A DNA stretch of 44,464 bases from an uncultured Pelagibacteraceae bacterium (GTDB lineage Bacteria > Pseudomonadota > Alphaproteobacteria > Pelagibacterales > Pelagibacteraceae). The DNA lies in the NCBI GenBank assembly GCA_902584015.1, contig CACHYG010000006.1, forward strand, positions 1 through 44,464, written 5' to 3'. Below are positions 1 to 10,318 of the stretch, piece by piece. The notes beneath the pieces were generated by a model. That model was not told where the DNA came from. It made no database searches and worked only from the letters and a program-made list of their open reading frames with translations. A program made the translations under genes and the position numbers. Numbering within the stretch: the first letter of the stretch is position 1; every line of letters starts with the position of its first letter.

Positions 1-1094
1 CTAAATCTATCAATAATATAAAAAGCTTAAATATATTCAGTAATGTTGAATACAAACTAGAAACTATTGAAGAAAATAAGAAAATTTTAAATATTAATGT
101 TGAAGAAAAACCGACAGGCGAGATTTTTGCCTCTGCTGGTACTGGTACAACTGGAACGACTTTTGGCGGTGGCGTGAAAGAAAATAATTTTTTAGGGAAA
201 AACATAAAATTAAATACAAATTTAAGGGTAAGTGAAGAGACAATTAAAGGTGCTTTTAGTGTAGCAAACCCGAATTGGAATTATTCAAATAAAACTTTGG
301 TTGCTTCAATAGAAAGTAGTGTTACAGATAGAATGACAGACTATGGATATGAAACAGGTAAAACAGGCTTTACTTTTGGTTCAGCATGGGAGCAATACGA
401 CGATGTAATGTTTAGTCCAAAATTATCTTTATTTTATGAGAAGCTTGATACCAATCAAGATGCTTCTGCAAATTTAAAAAAACAAGAGGGCGAATATTTA
501 GATTCATCATTTGCATACGGTTTTGATTTAGATAAGAGAAATCAAAGATTTCAAACTTCAGATGGTTATAGAAGTAGATTTAATCAATCTATACCTATTA
601 TAACTGAGGACACTGCTTTATTTAATAGTTACGAATTTACAACATTTCATCAAATTGCTGATGTGGTTACAAGATTATCAATTCAAGGTTCCGCTATTAA
701 TGCATTAGGTGATGAAGATGTTAGAATTTCAAAAAGACTAACTATTCCCTCAAAGAAATTACGAGGTTTTGAGTCTGGAAAAATAGGCCCTATAGACTCA
801 GGAGATTTTATAGGTGGAAACTATACAGCAGTTTTAAATGCATCAACAACATTACCAGAATTTGGATCAAATCTTGAAACAATCGATTTTCAATTATTTT
901 TTGATGCAGCAAATGTTTGGGGTGTTGATTATGACAGCACATTAGATAATTCTCATTTAAGATCTTCGGTAGGTCTAGGTGTAGACTGGTACACATTAGT
1001 AGGACCACTTAATTTTTCAATTACGCAGACTTTATCAAAAGCTGACTCAGATAAAACTGAAAGTGTTAGATTTAATATTGGAACTACATTTTAA
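1..1094 (+). CDS. bamA: Outer membrane protein assembly factor BamA, C-terminal part (5' truncated by window edge)
   Basis: Open frame continues upstream of the listed GTG start at 174 to base 3 (KSINNIKSLNIFSNVEYKLETIEENKKILNINVEEKPTGEIFASAGTGTTGTTFGGG), a POTRA-5 to barrel transition; C-terminus VRFNIGTTF is barrel-like; followed by skp/lpx genes. Confidence 0.93.
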   Translation, partial: KSINNIKSLNIFSNVEYKLETIEENKKILNINVEEKPTGEIFASAGTGTTGTTFGGGVKENNFLGKNIKLNTNLRVSEETIKGAFSVANPNWNYSNKTLVASIESSVTDRMTDYGYETGKTGFTFGSAWEQYDDVMFSPKLSLFYEKLDTNQDASANLKKQEGEYLDSSFAYGFDLDKRNQRFQTSDGYRSRFNQSIPIITEDTALFNSYEFTTFHQIADVVTRLSIQGSAINALGDEDVRISKRLTIPSKKLRGFESGKIGPIDSGDFIGGNYTAVLNASTTLPEFGSNLETIDFQLFFDAANVWGVDYDSTLDNSHLRSSVGLGVDWYTLVGPLNFSITQTLSKADSDKTESVRFNIGTTF

Positions 1095-1618
1095 TGAATA
1101 TAAGAAAAAATTTTTTATTTTATTTATCTCTAATTTTTTTTTTCACAAGTTTGTTAAGTGCTGAACAAATTGTCTACATAAATATAGAAAAGATTATGAA
1201 AGAGTCAAAAGCTGGCAAACAAATAATTGAAAAAATAACAAAATCTAATGAGATAAATATTAACAAGTTTAAAAAAATAGAAGAAAATTTAAGATCTCAG
1301 GAAAAAGATTTACTTGCAAAAAAAAATGTAATTAGCGAAGATGAATTTCAAAAAAAATATGAAAAATTAAAAAATGAAATTTCTGAATATAGAGCTAAGA
1401 GACAAAATATAATCAATGAAACAACAAAAAAAAGAATTGAAGCTAGCGCTGAATTTTCAAACAGAATTAAACCTATTTTAGGTGATTATGCGTCACAAAA
1501 TGATATTGCAATTATAGTACAAAAAAAAAATATAATTATGGGTAAAAAGGAACTTGATATAACAGATGATATTTTAAAAATTGTTGATAAGGAGATATCT
1601 AAAATAAAATTTGATTAA
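1094..1618 (+). CDS. skp: OmpH/Skp-family periplasmic chaperone
   Basis: Signal peptide, then coiled-coil Lys/Glu-rich protein with VYINIEKIMKES motif; position directly after bamA. Confidence 0.85.
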   Translation: MNIRKNFLFYLSLIFFFTSLLSAEQIVYINIEKIMKESKAGKQIIEKITKSNEININKFKKIEENLRSQEKDLLAKKNVISEDEFQKKYEKLKNEISEYRAKRQNIINETTKKRIEASAEFSNRIKPILGDYASQNDIAIIVQKKNIIMGKKELDITDDILKIVDKEISKIKFD

Positions 1619-1620
1619 GT

Positions 1621-2070
1621 ATGTCAGATAGTCTTTCGAAAAAACAAATAATTGATCTTTTACCACATCGAGAACCAATGCTTTTAATAGACGAATTATT
1701 AGATATTGTAAAACTAAAAAAAGCTAAAGCAATAGTAAACGTAAGAAAAGATAGTTTTTATGTTCAAGGACATTTTCCAGGTCAACCCGTTATGCCAGGA
1801 GTTTTAATTGTAGAAGCTTTTGGACAAGCTGCTGCTGCACTTACAGCTCATGGTATCGATAAATCTACATATGAAAACAAACTTGTGTTTTTAATGAGTG
1901 TGGAAAAAGCCAGATTTAGAAATCCTGTTATACCTGATTGTAAACTAGAATTAAATATTGAGGCTATTAGATCACACGGTAGAGTGTGGAAATATAAGGG
2001 TGAAGCTTTTGTAGAAGAAAAAAAAATGGCAGATGCACAATGGTCTGCAACTATTGTAGATAGGAAATAA
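1621..2070 (+). CDS. fabZ: 3-hydroxyacyl-[acyl-carrier-protein] dehydratase FabZ
   Basis: LLPHREPMLLIDE and GHFPGQPVMPGVLIVEAFGQAAA motifs. Confidence 0.96.
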   Translation: MSDSLSKKQIIDLLPHREPMLLIDELLDIVKLKKAKAIVNVRKDSFYVQGHFPGQPVMPGVLIVEAFGQAAAALTAHGIDKSTYENKLVFLMSVEKARFRNPVIPDCKLELNIEAIRSHGRVWKYKGEAFVEEKKMADAQWSATIVDRK

Positions 2071-2124
2071 TTAGCAATAAATCTTGATAAGCATTTAAAA
2101 TAAGTTTTGATATTAAACTTATTA

Positions 2125-3102
2125 ATGGTTAATCCTTTTTTTAAAAATACTGGTCCTCATAATATAAATTTTTTACTTAAGACAATTAATTTAAATAATT
2201 ACAATTTACCTGATGATAAAATTACTGATATTAAAGATTTGAATTCGTCTCAAAAAAATGAAATTACTTTTTTTCATTCAAAAAGATATGCTGATTTAGC
2301 GAAAAAAACTAAAGCTTCATATTGCCTTACATCTAAAAATTTTCAATCGTTTTTACCAAGTAATTGTAAGGCTATTATTTCTGACCAAGTTTTATTAGAT
2401 ACTGCTCAAATAACAAAAATTTTTTATCCAAACTCCATGACTGATGATTATGATAACACTGTAAAAAGCATAGATGAGACAAAATTTAAAGACAAAGTTA
2501 AATTTGGAAAAAATATTCTTATTGGTGAAAATGTGAAAATTGGTGCTAATTGTTTAATCGGTCATAATTCAATCATAGAAAAAAATGTAAACATAGGTGA
2601 TAATTGTTCTATAGGATCAAATGTAATTATTAGAAATTCATTAATTAAAAACAACGTTCATATTTTAGATGGTTGTGTGATTGGAAAAAAAGGATTTGGT
2701 TTTTTTCCAAATAAAAACTCCAATATTAGGTATCCCCAAATAGGTATTGTAATAATTGAAGATAATGTAGAAATTGGTTGTGGATCTACAATTGATAGAG
2801 GTTCTCTTTCGAACACAATCATAGGAAAAAATACATATTTAGATAATCAAATACATATAGCTCACAATGTAAAAATAGGTGAGAATTGCATTATTGCAGG
2901 ACAAGTAGGTTTTGCTGGAAGTTCTACTTTAGGAAACAATGTTATGATTGGAGGTCAGGCAGGTATTTCAGGTCATCTCAAGATCGGGAACAATGTACAA
3001 ATAGGTGGTGGTAGCGGTGTTATAAAGAATATTCCAGATAATTCTAAAGTAATGGGTTATCCAGCAAAAGATTTAAAAAATTTTATAAGAGAAAATAAAT
3101 GA
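2125..3102 (+). CDS. lpxD: UDP-3-O-acylglucosamine N-acyltransferase LpxD
   Basis: Hexapeptide repeats, FGFFPN and IAHNVKIGENCIIAGQVGFAGSSTLG motifs; ORF track starts at a TTG at 2107, ATG at 2125 looks more likely. Confidence 0.93.
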   Translation: MVNPFFKNTGPHNINFLLKTINLNNYNLPDDKITDIKDLNSSQKNEITFFHSKRYADLAKKTKASYCLTSKNFQSFLPSNCKAIISDQVLLDTAQITKIFYPNSMTDDYDNTVKSIDETKFKDKVKFGKNILIGENVKIGANCLIGHNSIIEKNVNIGDNCSIGSNVIIRNSLIKNNVHILDGCVIGKKGFGFFPNKNSNIRYPQIGIVIIEDNVEIGCGSTIDRGSLSNTIIGKNTYLDNQIHIAHNVKIGENCIIAGQVGFAGSSTLGNNVMIGGQAGISGHLKIGNNVQIGGGSGVIKNIPDNSKVMGYPAKDLKNFIRENK

Positions 3103-3875
3103 TAGATAAAACAGCCATAATTAATAAAGATGCCAAAGTGCATTCGAGTGTTAAAGTTGGACCATATTCTATCATCGGTCCAAATGTAGAAATTGGAGAG
3201 AATACAGAAATTCAATCACATGTAAGTATTACTGGAAATACTAAAATTGGAAAAGGGAATAAGATTTATCCATTTGTCTCAATAAATGATCCACAGGACT
3301 TAAAATATAAAGGTGAAGAAACAAGTTTAGTTATCGGAGATAATAATAAAATAAGAGAATATGTAACTATAAATCCTGGAACAATTGGTGGTGGAGGTAA
3401 AACAATAATTGGAAATAATTGTTTATTTATGATTTCATCTCATATTGCCCATGATTGCCATGTCGGTAATAATGTTATTATAGCTAACAATGTGCCTCTA
3501 GGAGGTCATGCTATAATTGAAGATAATGTAGTTATAGGTGGAAATTCTGCTGTTCAACAGTTTACAAGAATTGGTAAAATGGCAATGATTGGTGGAATGA
3601 CAGGCGTTCTACACGATGTTATCCCTTTTGGATTATCGACAGGAAATAGAAATTCATTACAAGGATTAAATTTAATAGGGTTGAGAAGAGCAAAATTTGA
3701 AAATAAAGATATTTTAGGTTTAAGTGAAGCGTATAAGAAGATTTTTGTTACAAAAAACGTCAATGATAATATAAGTAAATTAAATGGCTCATTTCACGAA
3801 AATCCATTGGTTAAAGAGGTAATAGAATTTATAACTAAGGACAAAAAAAGGTCTATTTGTACCCCATTTTCATAA
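3099..3875 (+). CDS. lpxA: Acyl-ACP--UDP-N-acetylglucosamine O-acyltransferase LpxA
   Basis: Hexapeptide repeats; ISSHIAHDCHVGNNVIIANNVPLGGHAIIEDNVVIGG; overlaps lpxD by 4 nt. Confidence 0.95.
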   Translation: MIDKTAIINKDAKVHSSVKVGPYSIIGPNVEIGENTEIQSHVSITGNTKIGKGNKIYPFVSINDPQDLKYKGEETSLVIGDNNKIREYVTINPGTIGGGGKTIIGNNCLFMISSHIAHDCHVGNNVIIANNVPLGGHAIIEDNVVIGGNSAVQQFTRIGKMAMIGGMTGVLHDVIPFGLSTGNRNSLQGLNLIGLRRAKFENKDILGLSEAYKKIFVTKNVNDNISKLNGSFHENPLVKEVIEFITKDKKRSICTPFS

Positions 3876-3876
3876 G

Positions 3877-4671
3877 ATGATAGGATTAATTTTTGGTGAT
3901 ACAGATTTTCCAAAAAAAATACTCAAAACAATTAAGAAAAGAAAGCTAAATTACTTGATAATTGATTTATCTAAATCAAAGAAATTTAAAAAAGATAGTA
4001 GATCTTATTCAGTATCTATTGGTCAATTTGGAAAAATAATTAAAATTCTTAATGAAAATAGTTGCAAAAAAGTATTATTTGCAGGCAAAGTTAACAAACC
4101 AAACTTTTCTAAGTTAAAGTTAGACATTAAAGGAATTTATTATATTCCTAGAATTATTAAAGCATCTAGGCTTGGAGATGCTGCAATATTGAAAGAAATC
4201 ATAAAAATACTAGCTCAAAATAAAATAAAAACTGAAAATTCACTTAAATTTAATCCAGAGCTAACCCTTAAAAAGGGTAATTATTCAAATATTAAGCCCA
4301 ACAATAAAGATCAATTAGACATTAAGAAGGCCATTAAAATTCTAAAAAGCTTAAAACAGTATAATTATAGTCAAGGTGTAGTAGTCAGAAATAAAAAAGT
4401 AGTCTTCATAGAAGGAAAAGGTGGAACAAAAAAATTACTCGAAAAAAGTAAAAATAAAAAATTTCAAAATGATGGTGTATTAGTAAAGTTTCCCAAAAAA
4501 AAGCAAGACCTTAGAGTTGATTTACCTACCATTGGATTAAAAACGTTTAAACAAAGTAAGTCAGCTGGTTTAAAAGGTATTGTTGTAAAAAGTAAACAAC
4601 ATATATTCTTAGACAAGACAAAATGTATTAGCTTTGCTAATAGAAATAAAATGTTTATCTCAGTCAAATGA
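3877..4671 (+). CDS. lpxI: UDP-2,3-diacylglucosamine pyrophosphatase LpxI (DUF1009 family)
   Basis: SIGQFGKIIKIL, AGKVNKPNFSKLK, RLGDAAILKEI, LPTIGLKTF motifs; position between lpxA and lpxB. Confidence 0.88.
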   Translation: MIGLIFGDTDFPKKILKTIKKRKLNYLIIDLSKSKKFKKDSRSYSVSIGQFGKIIKILNENSCKKVLFAGKVNKPNFSKLKLDIKGIYYIPRIIKASRLGDAAILKEIIKILAQNKIKTENSLKFNPELTLKKGNYSNIKPNNKDQLDIKKAIKILKSLKQYNYSQGVVVRNKKVVFIEGKGGTKKLLEKSKNKKFQNDGVLVKFPKKKQDLRVDLPTIGLKTFKQSKSAGLKGIVVKSKQHIFLDKTKCISFANRNKMFISVK

Positions 4672-5804
4672 AAAAAATTTTTGTATTAACTGGTGAACCT
4701 TCAGGAGACAAATTAGCATCAACTGTAATTGATAAACTTCAACAAAATCATTCTGATATAGAATATTTAAGTGTTGGAGGATCTCATTTAAACAAACTTG
4801 GGGTGAAATCAATATATGATCTTAAAGAGATAACCTATATTGGATTTACGAGTGTTATCTTAAATTTGTTTAAAATCAGAAACAAAATAAATGAAACTGT
4901 AAGAAAGATAGTTGAATTTAATCCCGATATTCTATTTAGTGTAGATAGTCCAGATTTTACTTTAAGAGTTGCTGAAAAAGTAAAAAGTATCAATCCTAAT
5001 ATTAAAACAATACATTACGTTGCACCACAAGTATGGGTATGGAGAGAGGGTAGGGTTAAGAATTTTAAAAAGTTTTTAGACCATGTTTTATTATTATTTA
5101 ATTTTGAAAAAAAATATTTTGATAAAGAAAGTATCAAGAATACTTTTGTTGGTCATCCTTTACTCGAAAATAAAGAAAATGCTAAAACAAATTTATCAAA
5201 TATAATTGATGAAAATAAAAACATTATATCTTTATTTGCTGGAAGCCGAACATCTGAAACAAATATTCTTTTACCAATTTTAATAGATTTTATTAAATTA
5301 ATGAATAAAAAATTTAAAGAATATAATTTTATTTTTCATGCAACTGATCAAAATAAAGATTTGATAAAAGATAAGATTAAAAAAACAAACTTTAATAATA
5401 TTGAGGTAATATCAGACGAAAATATAAAATCAAAAATCTTATCAAACTCAGTATTTGCTGTGGCGAAATCTGGAACTGTTTCCCTTGAAATCTGTAATGC
5501 AAAAGTTCCATCTATCATAATTTATAAAATGAATTTTATTAATTTTGTTATTGTAAAATTTTTAGTTAAGACAAAATTTGCAAATATAATTAATATAATT
5601 AACCAAAAAGAAATAATTCCAGAATTAATTCAAAAGGAATGTAATTCAAAAGAAATTTTTAGATCTGTAGTGTATTTTTTAAAAAACCCTAAGCTTATGA
5701 AAAAACAAATATTTGATGTAAATAATACGTTGAATGAAATTAAATCTAAAACATCTTCATCTTCAGAAGCCTCAGCAGTAATTTCAAGCTATCTTAGCAC
5801 TTAG
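4668..5804 (+). CDS. lpxB: Lipid-A-disaccharide synthase LpxB
   Basis: TGEPSGDKLA, SVDSPDFTLRVA, HYVAPQVWVWREGR, GHPLLE, AKSGTVSLE motifs. Confidence 0.96.
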   Translation: MKKIFVLTGEPSGDKLASTVIDKLQQNHSDIEYLSVGGSHLNKLGVKSIYDLKEITYIGFTSVILNLFKIRNKINETVRKIVEFNPDILFSVDSPDFTLRVAEKVKSINPNIKTIHYVAPQVWVWREGRVKNFKKFLDHVLLLFNFEKKYFDKESIKNTFVGHPLLENKENAKTNLSNIIDENKNIISLFAGSRTSETNILLPILIDFIKLMNKKFKEYNFIFHATDQNKDLIKDKIKKTNFNNIEVISDENIKSKILSNSVFAVAKSGTVSLEICNAKVPSIIIYKMNFINFVIVKFLVKTKFANIINIINQKEIIPELIQKECNSKEIFRSVVYFLKNPKLMKKQIFDVNNTLNEIKSKTSSSSEASAVISSYLST

Positions 5805-7181
5805 TCGTTTTTGAACTACTTCTTTACCCAAGGATAAAATAATATCATATATGCCTGGTCCAAACTTCGACCCAGTTAGTGCAATCCTTAACGGTTGTCC
5901 AACCCCTTTAAAATTTGTGTCATGAGATTTTATAAGATCATTTACAATTGGCTCTAAAATTTCTCGAGAAGGTTGATCTATTTTTTCAAATTGAATCTTA
6001 AAATCAGAAATTACTCTTCTTGCTTTATCATCAATTAATTTAACATCATCTTTATTAAAATTAACCTCATCTCTAATAATATATTGGCCATTATTGAATA
6101 TATCTTCTAAAGTTTTTGCTTTATTTTTTAAGAAAGTTAATGATTTTTTGATTTTATCTTTTTTATCAGATTTAATTTCACCTTTATATAATTTACAATA
6201 ATCTGTTAATTGATTGAATAAATCATTCTCATCAATATTCTTAATATAGTGCTCATTCATTGATAAAATTCTACTCATATCAAGTTTAGAAGGCGATTTT
6301 CCAATACCATCTAAATTAAAAAATTTTATACTTTCATCTAATGAAAATATTTCCTTATCTTTATAAGACCATCCTAATCTTAAAAGATAATTTCTTAAAG
6401 CGTCTGGCATAATACCAATTTTGGAATAATCATCTAATGTAGAGGCTTGATCTCGCTTTGATAGTTTCTTTCCTTCAATTGTGTGTATCAATGGTATATG
6501 AGCAAATGACGGCAACTCCCATTTCATAGCTTCATAAATTTGTATTTGTTTAAAGGTGTTAATTTTATGATCATCACCTCTAATAATGTGTGTCATATTC
6601 ATTTGATGGTCATCTACAGATGCCGATAAATTATATGTTGGAGTTCCATCATTTCTTAAGATAACAAAGTCCTCAATGGTGTTATTTTCAATTTCAACAT
6701 CACCTTGAACTAAATCTTTTAATACCGATGTTCCATCTATCTTACTTTTAAACCTTATGACAGGCTTGATATCTTTAGGAGCATCAGATTCTTTTTTATC
6801 TCTCCACTTTCTATCATAAATATAAGGAATTTTCTTTTGTTTTGCTCTTTTTTTTTGTTCTTCTATTTCTTCACTTGAACAATAACATTTGTATGCATGA
6901 CCATTTTTAATAAGTTCATTTGCAACTTTTTTATGATCATTTACTTTTTTAGATTGAATATACTCTTCGCCATCATAGTCTATACCAATCCATTCAAGCG
7001 ATTGTATTATTTGATTTTTGTATTTGTCTTTAGATCTTTCTTTGTCTGTGTCTTCCACTCTTAAATAGAATTTACCATTTTGATTTTTTGAATATAACCA
7101 ATTAAATAAAGCTGTTCTAACCCCACCAATATGTAATGGACCAGTAGGAGATGGAGCAAATCTTGTTGCTACTTTAGACAT
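5784..7181 (-). CDS. gltX: Glutamyl-tRNA synthetase
   Basis: RFAPSPTGPLHIGGVRTALFNWL and KLSKRDQAS class I aaRS signatures. Confidence 0.96.
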   Translation of the reverse strand: MSKVATRFAPSPTGPLHIGGVRTALFNWLYSKNQNGKFYLRVEDTDKERSKDKYKNQIIQSLEWIGIDYDGEEYIQSKKVNDHKKVANELIKNGHAYKCYCSSEEIEEQKKRAKQKKIPYIYDRKWRDKKESDAPKDIKPVIRFKSKIDGTSVLKDLVQGDVEIENNTIEDFVILRNDGTPTYNLSASVDDHQMNMTHIIRGDDHKINTFKQIQIYEAMKWELPSFAHIPLIHTIEGKKLSKRDQASTLDDYSKIGIMPDALRNYLLRLGWSYKDKEIFSLDESIKFFNLDGIGKSPSKLDMSRILSMNEHYIKNIDENDLFNQLTDYCKLYKGEIKSDKKDKIKKSLTFLKNKAKTLEDIFNNGQYIIRDEVNFNKDDVKLIDDKARRVISDFKIQFEKIDQPSREILEPIVNDLIKSHDTNFKGVGQPLRIALTGSKFGPGIYDIILSLGKEVVQKRLSAKIA

Positions 7182-7203
7182 TTTAGATTTTTAGACTATT
7201 TAT

Positions 7204-7881
7204 TTAGAAACTTCTATATAAAGATACAAGCACACCTTGAACTTTTACTCTATCTGGGCCAAATATTTTAGTCTCATAATTTCTATTTGCACTTTCTAGA
7301 GCTATAGTTTTGCCTTTTCTTCTTATTCTCTTGAGCATTGCTTCATGATCATCTATTAAAGCAACAACAATTTTTCCATTATCTGCTGTATCTGTTTTTT
7401 TTATGACAACTGTATCTCCATCATTGATTCCAGCCTCAATCATAGAATCACCTTGAACTTTCAACCCAAAATATTCACCTTTTTTCTCTATATTTTCAGG
7501 TAAAGGAATTCTGGCCACTTCATTTTGAATTGCCTCAACAGGCGTTCCAGCTGCAATTTTACCTAAAACTGGGATTTCTCCTCCTTTTGTATTATCTCTA
7601 GATTCATCTAAACCACCTTTGATTACGCTAGGAGAAAAGCTGTTATAAATATCATTTGCAGATGCGGTTTCTGGCAATTTGACAACCTCTAAAGCTCTTG
7701 CTTTGTGAGCCAATCTTTTAATGAAACCTCTTTCCTCTAAAGCACTAATCAATCTATGTATTCCAGATTTAGACTTTAAATTTAACGACTCTTTCATTTC
7801 CTCATAAGACGGGGAAATTCCTGATGATCTCAACTTCTTGTTGATAAATAGAAGCAAATTTTTTTGTTTTTTGGTTAACAT
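7204..7881 (-). CDS. lexA: SOS-response repressor LexA
   Basis: N-terminal winged [11 protein letters not shown] cleavage region, [19 protein letters not shown] peptidase motif. Confidence 0.96.
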   Translation of the reverse strand: MLTKKQKNLLLFINKKLRSSGISPSYEEMKESLNLKSKSGIHRLISALEERGFIKRLAHKARALEVVKLPETASANDIYNSFSPSVIKGGLDESRDNTKGGEIPVLGKIAAGTPVEAIQNEVARIPLPENIEKKGEYFGLKVQGDSMIEAGINDGDTVVIKKTDTADNGKIVVALIDDHEAMLKRIRRKGKTIALESANRNYETKIFGPDRVKVQGVLVSLYRSF

Positions 7882-7905
7882 AAGAACAAATATCGTACAA
7901 AATCT

Positions 7906-7920
7906 GTTCTACAAAAGTTC
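7906..7920 (-). promoter_or_regulatory. Putative SOS box (LexA operator), GTTC-N7-GTTC
   Basis: gttctacaaaagttc directly upstream of lexA; matches the alphaproteobacterial LexA direct-repeat consensus. Confidence 0.8.
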
Positions 7921-7966
7921 TCTACAATTCACAATAGTAAAAAAGAGAGCAAAATAGGGGATAATT

Positions 7967-8761
7967 TCACTCAAGAACTGAAAAAATTGAATTATTATCC
8001 AAATTTTTTAAAAGTGATTCACCTATTAAAAAAGTTTTAATAGAAGTTTTGTTAGATAATTCCAAAAGCTCATCTTTTGTTTTAATTCCGCTTTCAGATA
8101 TTAGAGGAGCAGGGTGATTAGCTAAAACATCATGAATTTTAAAAGTTGTACTTAAGTTAGTTTTTAGAGTTTTTAAGTTTCTATTATTTATCCCTATTAA
8201 AGCATTTTTAAACTTAAGAGCTTCTTTTGCTTCATCAACCGTATGTACCTCGACTATAATTGACATATTAAATTTTAATGCCTCTTCATACAACTCATTT
8301 GCAAGGTTTGGATTAACACCTGCTAATATAATTAATATTGCATCAGCTCCATAACTCTTTGCTAATGGAACTTGAAATTTATCAACGAAAAAATCCTTAC
8401 AAAGAATTGGTAAATCAATTTCTTTTTTAATTTGGCTTATATGATTTAGATCTCCTAAAAAATAATCTTCTTCAGTTAAAACAGATAAACAAGTAGCTTT
8501 ATTAATTTTATATTTATCAGCTATTTTAACAGGATTATAATCTTTGATAATTACACCAGCAGAAGGGCTGGCTTTTTTAATCTCAGCAATAACTGAAAGT
8601 TTATTTTCCTTTATATTACTTTCAATTTTTTGTTTAAAATTAATAAATAATTTATTTGTATTTATTGTATCATTTAAGGAATCCAAAGAAATTGATTTTT
8701 TTAAACTTTTTATCCTCAAATTTTTCTTTTGAATTATTTTTTCAAGAACATTTTCAGCCAT
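7967..8761 (-). CDS. trpC: Indole-3-glycerol phosphate synthase
   Basis: VIAEIKKASPSAGVI, ILCKDFFVDKFQV, GINNRNLKTLKT, SESGIKT motifs. Confidence 0.96.
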   Translation of the reverse strand: MAENVLEKIIQKKNLRIKSLKKSISLDSLNDTINTNKLFINFKQKIESNIKENKLSVIAEIKKASPSAGVIIKDYNPVKIADKYKINKATCLSVLTEEDYFLGDLNHISQIKKEIDLPILCKDFFVDKFQVPLAKSYGADAILIILAGVNPNLANELYEEALKFNMSIIVEVHTVDEAKEALKFKNALIGINNRNLKTLKTNLSTTFKIHDVLANHPAPLISESGIKTKDELLELSNKTSIKTFLIGESLLKNLDNNSIFSVLE

Positions 8762-9746
8762 TTTGAACTTTTTCTAAATGTTTAATTGCTTTCCTTGATA
8801 AAATATGTTCTCTAGCATTATTATATGCATCAGCGAAATATTTGTGATTTTCGTTAACAATTAGTCCTGCGGCTGCATTTAAACACACAGCTTTAGAAAA
8901 ATCATTGTCTTCACCTTTAAAAATATTTATAATTTTATCTGCATTAAATTTTGCATCATCACCAATTATATTTTCGAATTTATCTGCGCTTATGTTTAAC
9001 TTTTTTGGATCCACATGAATTTCAGAAATTTTATTATCTTTTAACTGAATAATATGAGTCTTAGCGTAAGGTGAAATTTCATCTAAACCATCTTCACTAT
9101 TTACAATCCATGCATATTTGATACCCAAATTTTTAAGCGCATTTGCAAATATTTTTAAAAGTTTCTTATCAAAAACACCAACTATCTGTCTCTTTACTAA
9201 AGCAGGACTACTTAATGGGCCAATCATATTAAATATAGTTCTTTTTCCAATTTTTTTTCTTGTTGGACCTACAAATTTCATTGCACTATGATAATTAGGT
9301 GCAAACATGAAACCAAAATTATTCTTACTTATTTGAGCTTCAATATCATTCGGCTCCAAATCAATTTTAATATTCAGGGCTTCTAAAACATCCCCAGAAC
9401 CACACTTTGAAGATACAGCCTTATTTCCATGCTTTGCCACTTTTACACCCATACTAGATAGCAGTAATGCTGATGCTGTAGATATATTAAGTGTATTCAT
9501 ACCATCTCCACCGGTTCCACATGTATCAATACAACCTTCTACACTTACTCTTTTAGACTTATCTCTAAGCACGAAAACTCCACCGGCTATTTCATCTGAA
9601 GCCTCACCCTTAACTGATAAAAGCGTTAAAAAATCAAATATTTCTTGGTCCTCTGCTTTTCCTTCCATTAATAATCTGAACGCTGTTTTACTTTCTTCAA
9701 ATGAAAGATTTTCTTTGTTCTTAATTTTTTGTATGTATTTTTTCAT
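8754..9746 (-). CDS. trpD: Anthranilate phosphoribosyltransferase
   Basis: CGTGGDGMNTLNISTASA, KHGNKAVSSKCGSGD motifs. Confidence 0.96.
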   Translation of the reverse strand: MKKYIQKIKNKENLSFEESKTAFRLLMEGKAEDQEIFDFLTLLSVKGEASDEIAGGVFVLRDKSKRVSVEGCIDTCGTGGDGMNTLNISTASALLLSSMGVKVAKHGNKAVSSKCGSGDVLEALNIKIDLEPNDIEAQISKNNFGFMFAPNYHSAMKFVGPTRKKIGKRTIFNMIGPLSSPALVKRQIVGVFDKKLLKIFANALKNLGIKYAWIVNSEDGLDEISPYAKTHIIQLKDNKISEIHVDPKKLNISADKFENIIGDDAKFNADKIINIFKGEDNDFSKAVCLNAAAGLIVNENHKYFADAYNNAREHILSRKAIKHLEKVQNG

Positions 9747-9751
9747 TTATC

Positions 9752-10318
9752 TTAAAGTTTAATAAAATTTCTTAAAATTTTAATTCCTATCTTAGTTTTA
9801 ATACTTTCAGGGTGAAATTGCACTCCATGAACATGGTATTTTTTGTGTCTCACACCCATTATCAACCCATCTTCAGTTTCAGCAGTAATTTCAAGATTTT
9901 TATTTAGTGTTTTTTTATCAATAATTAAACTGTGATAACGAGTTGCCTCAAAAGTTTTTGGAAGATTGCTTAATATACCAGTTTTTTTTGATATTATTTT
10001 GCTAGTTTTCCCATGCATTAGTTTCTTTGCTTGAATAATTTTGGATCCAAATACCTGTCCAATTATTTGATGACCTAAACAAACTCCAAGGATTGGAATA
10101 TTTTTGTATAAAGACTTTACAATTTTTAGACAATTACCTGATTGATTTGGATTACCAGGTCCGGGTGATATTACAATTTTATTATATTTTTTTTTTATTA
10201 TTTCTTTTGAGGTAATTTTATCATTTCTTATTACATCAACATTTACCATCAAAGATGATAAATAATGATAAAGATTAAATGTAAAACTGTCGTAATTATC
10301 TATTAAAATTATTTTCAT
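9752..10318 (-). CDS. trpG: Anthranilate synthase component II (glutamine amidotransferase)
   Basis: DNYDSFTFNLYHYL, SPGPGNP, LGVCLGHQ, GVQFHPES motifs. Confidence 0.95.
   Translation of the reverse strand: MKIILIDNYDSFTFNLYHYLSSLMVNVDVIRNDKITSKEIIKKKYNKIVISPGPGNPNQSGNCLKIVKSLYKNIPILGVCLGHQIIGQVFGSKIIQAKKLMHGKTSKIISKKTGILSNLPKTFEATRYHSLIIDKKTLNKNLEITAETEDGLIMGVRHKKYHVHGVQFHPESIKTKIGIKILRNFIKL

Noticed and set aside
174-174. GTG at 174 as a gene start
   Set aside because: Frame is open to the window edge with POTRA-like sequence; it is an internal codon of bamA
4263-4283. taacccttaaaaagggtaa hairpin
   Set aside because: Lies within the lpxI coding sequence, no T-run after it; probably coincidental
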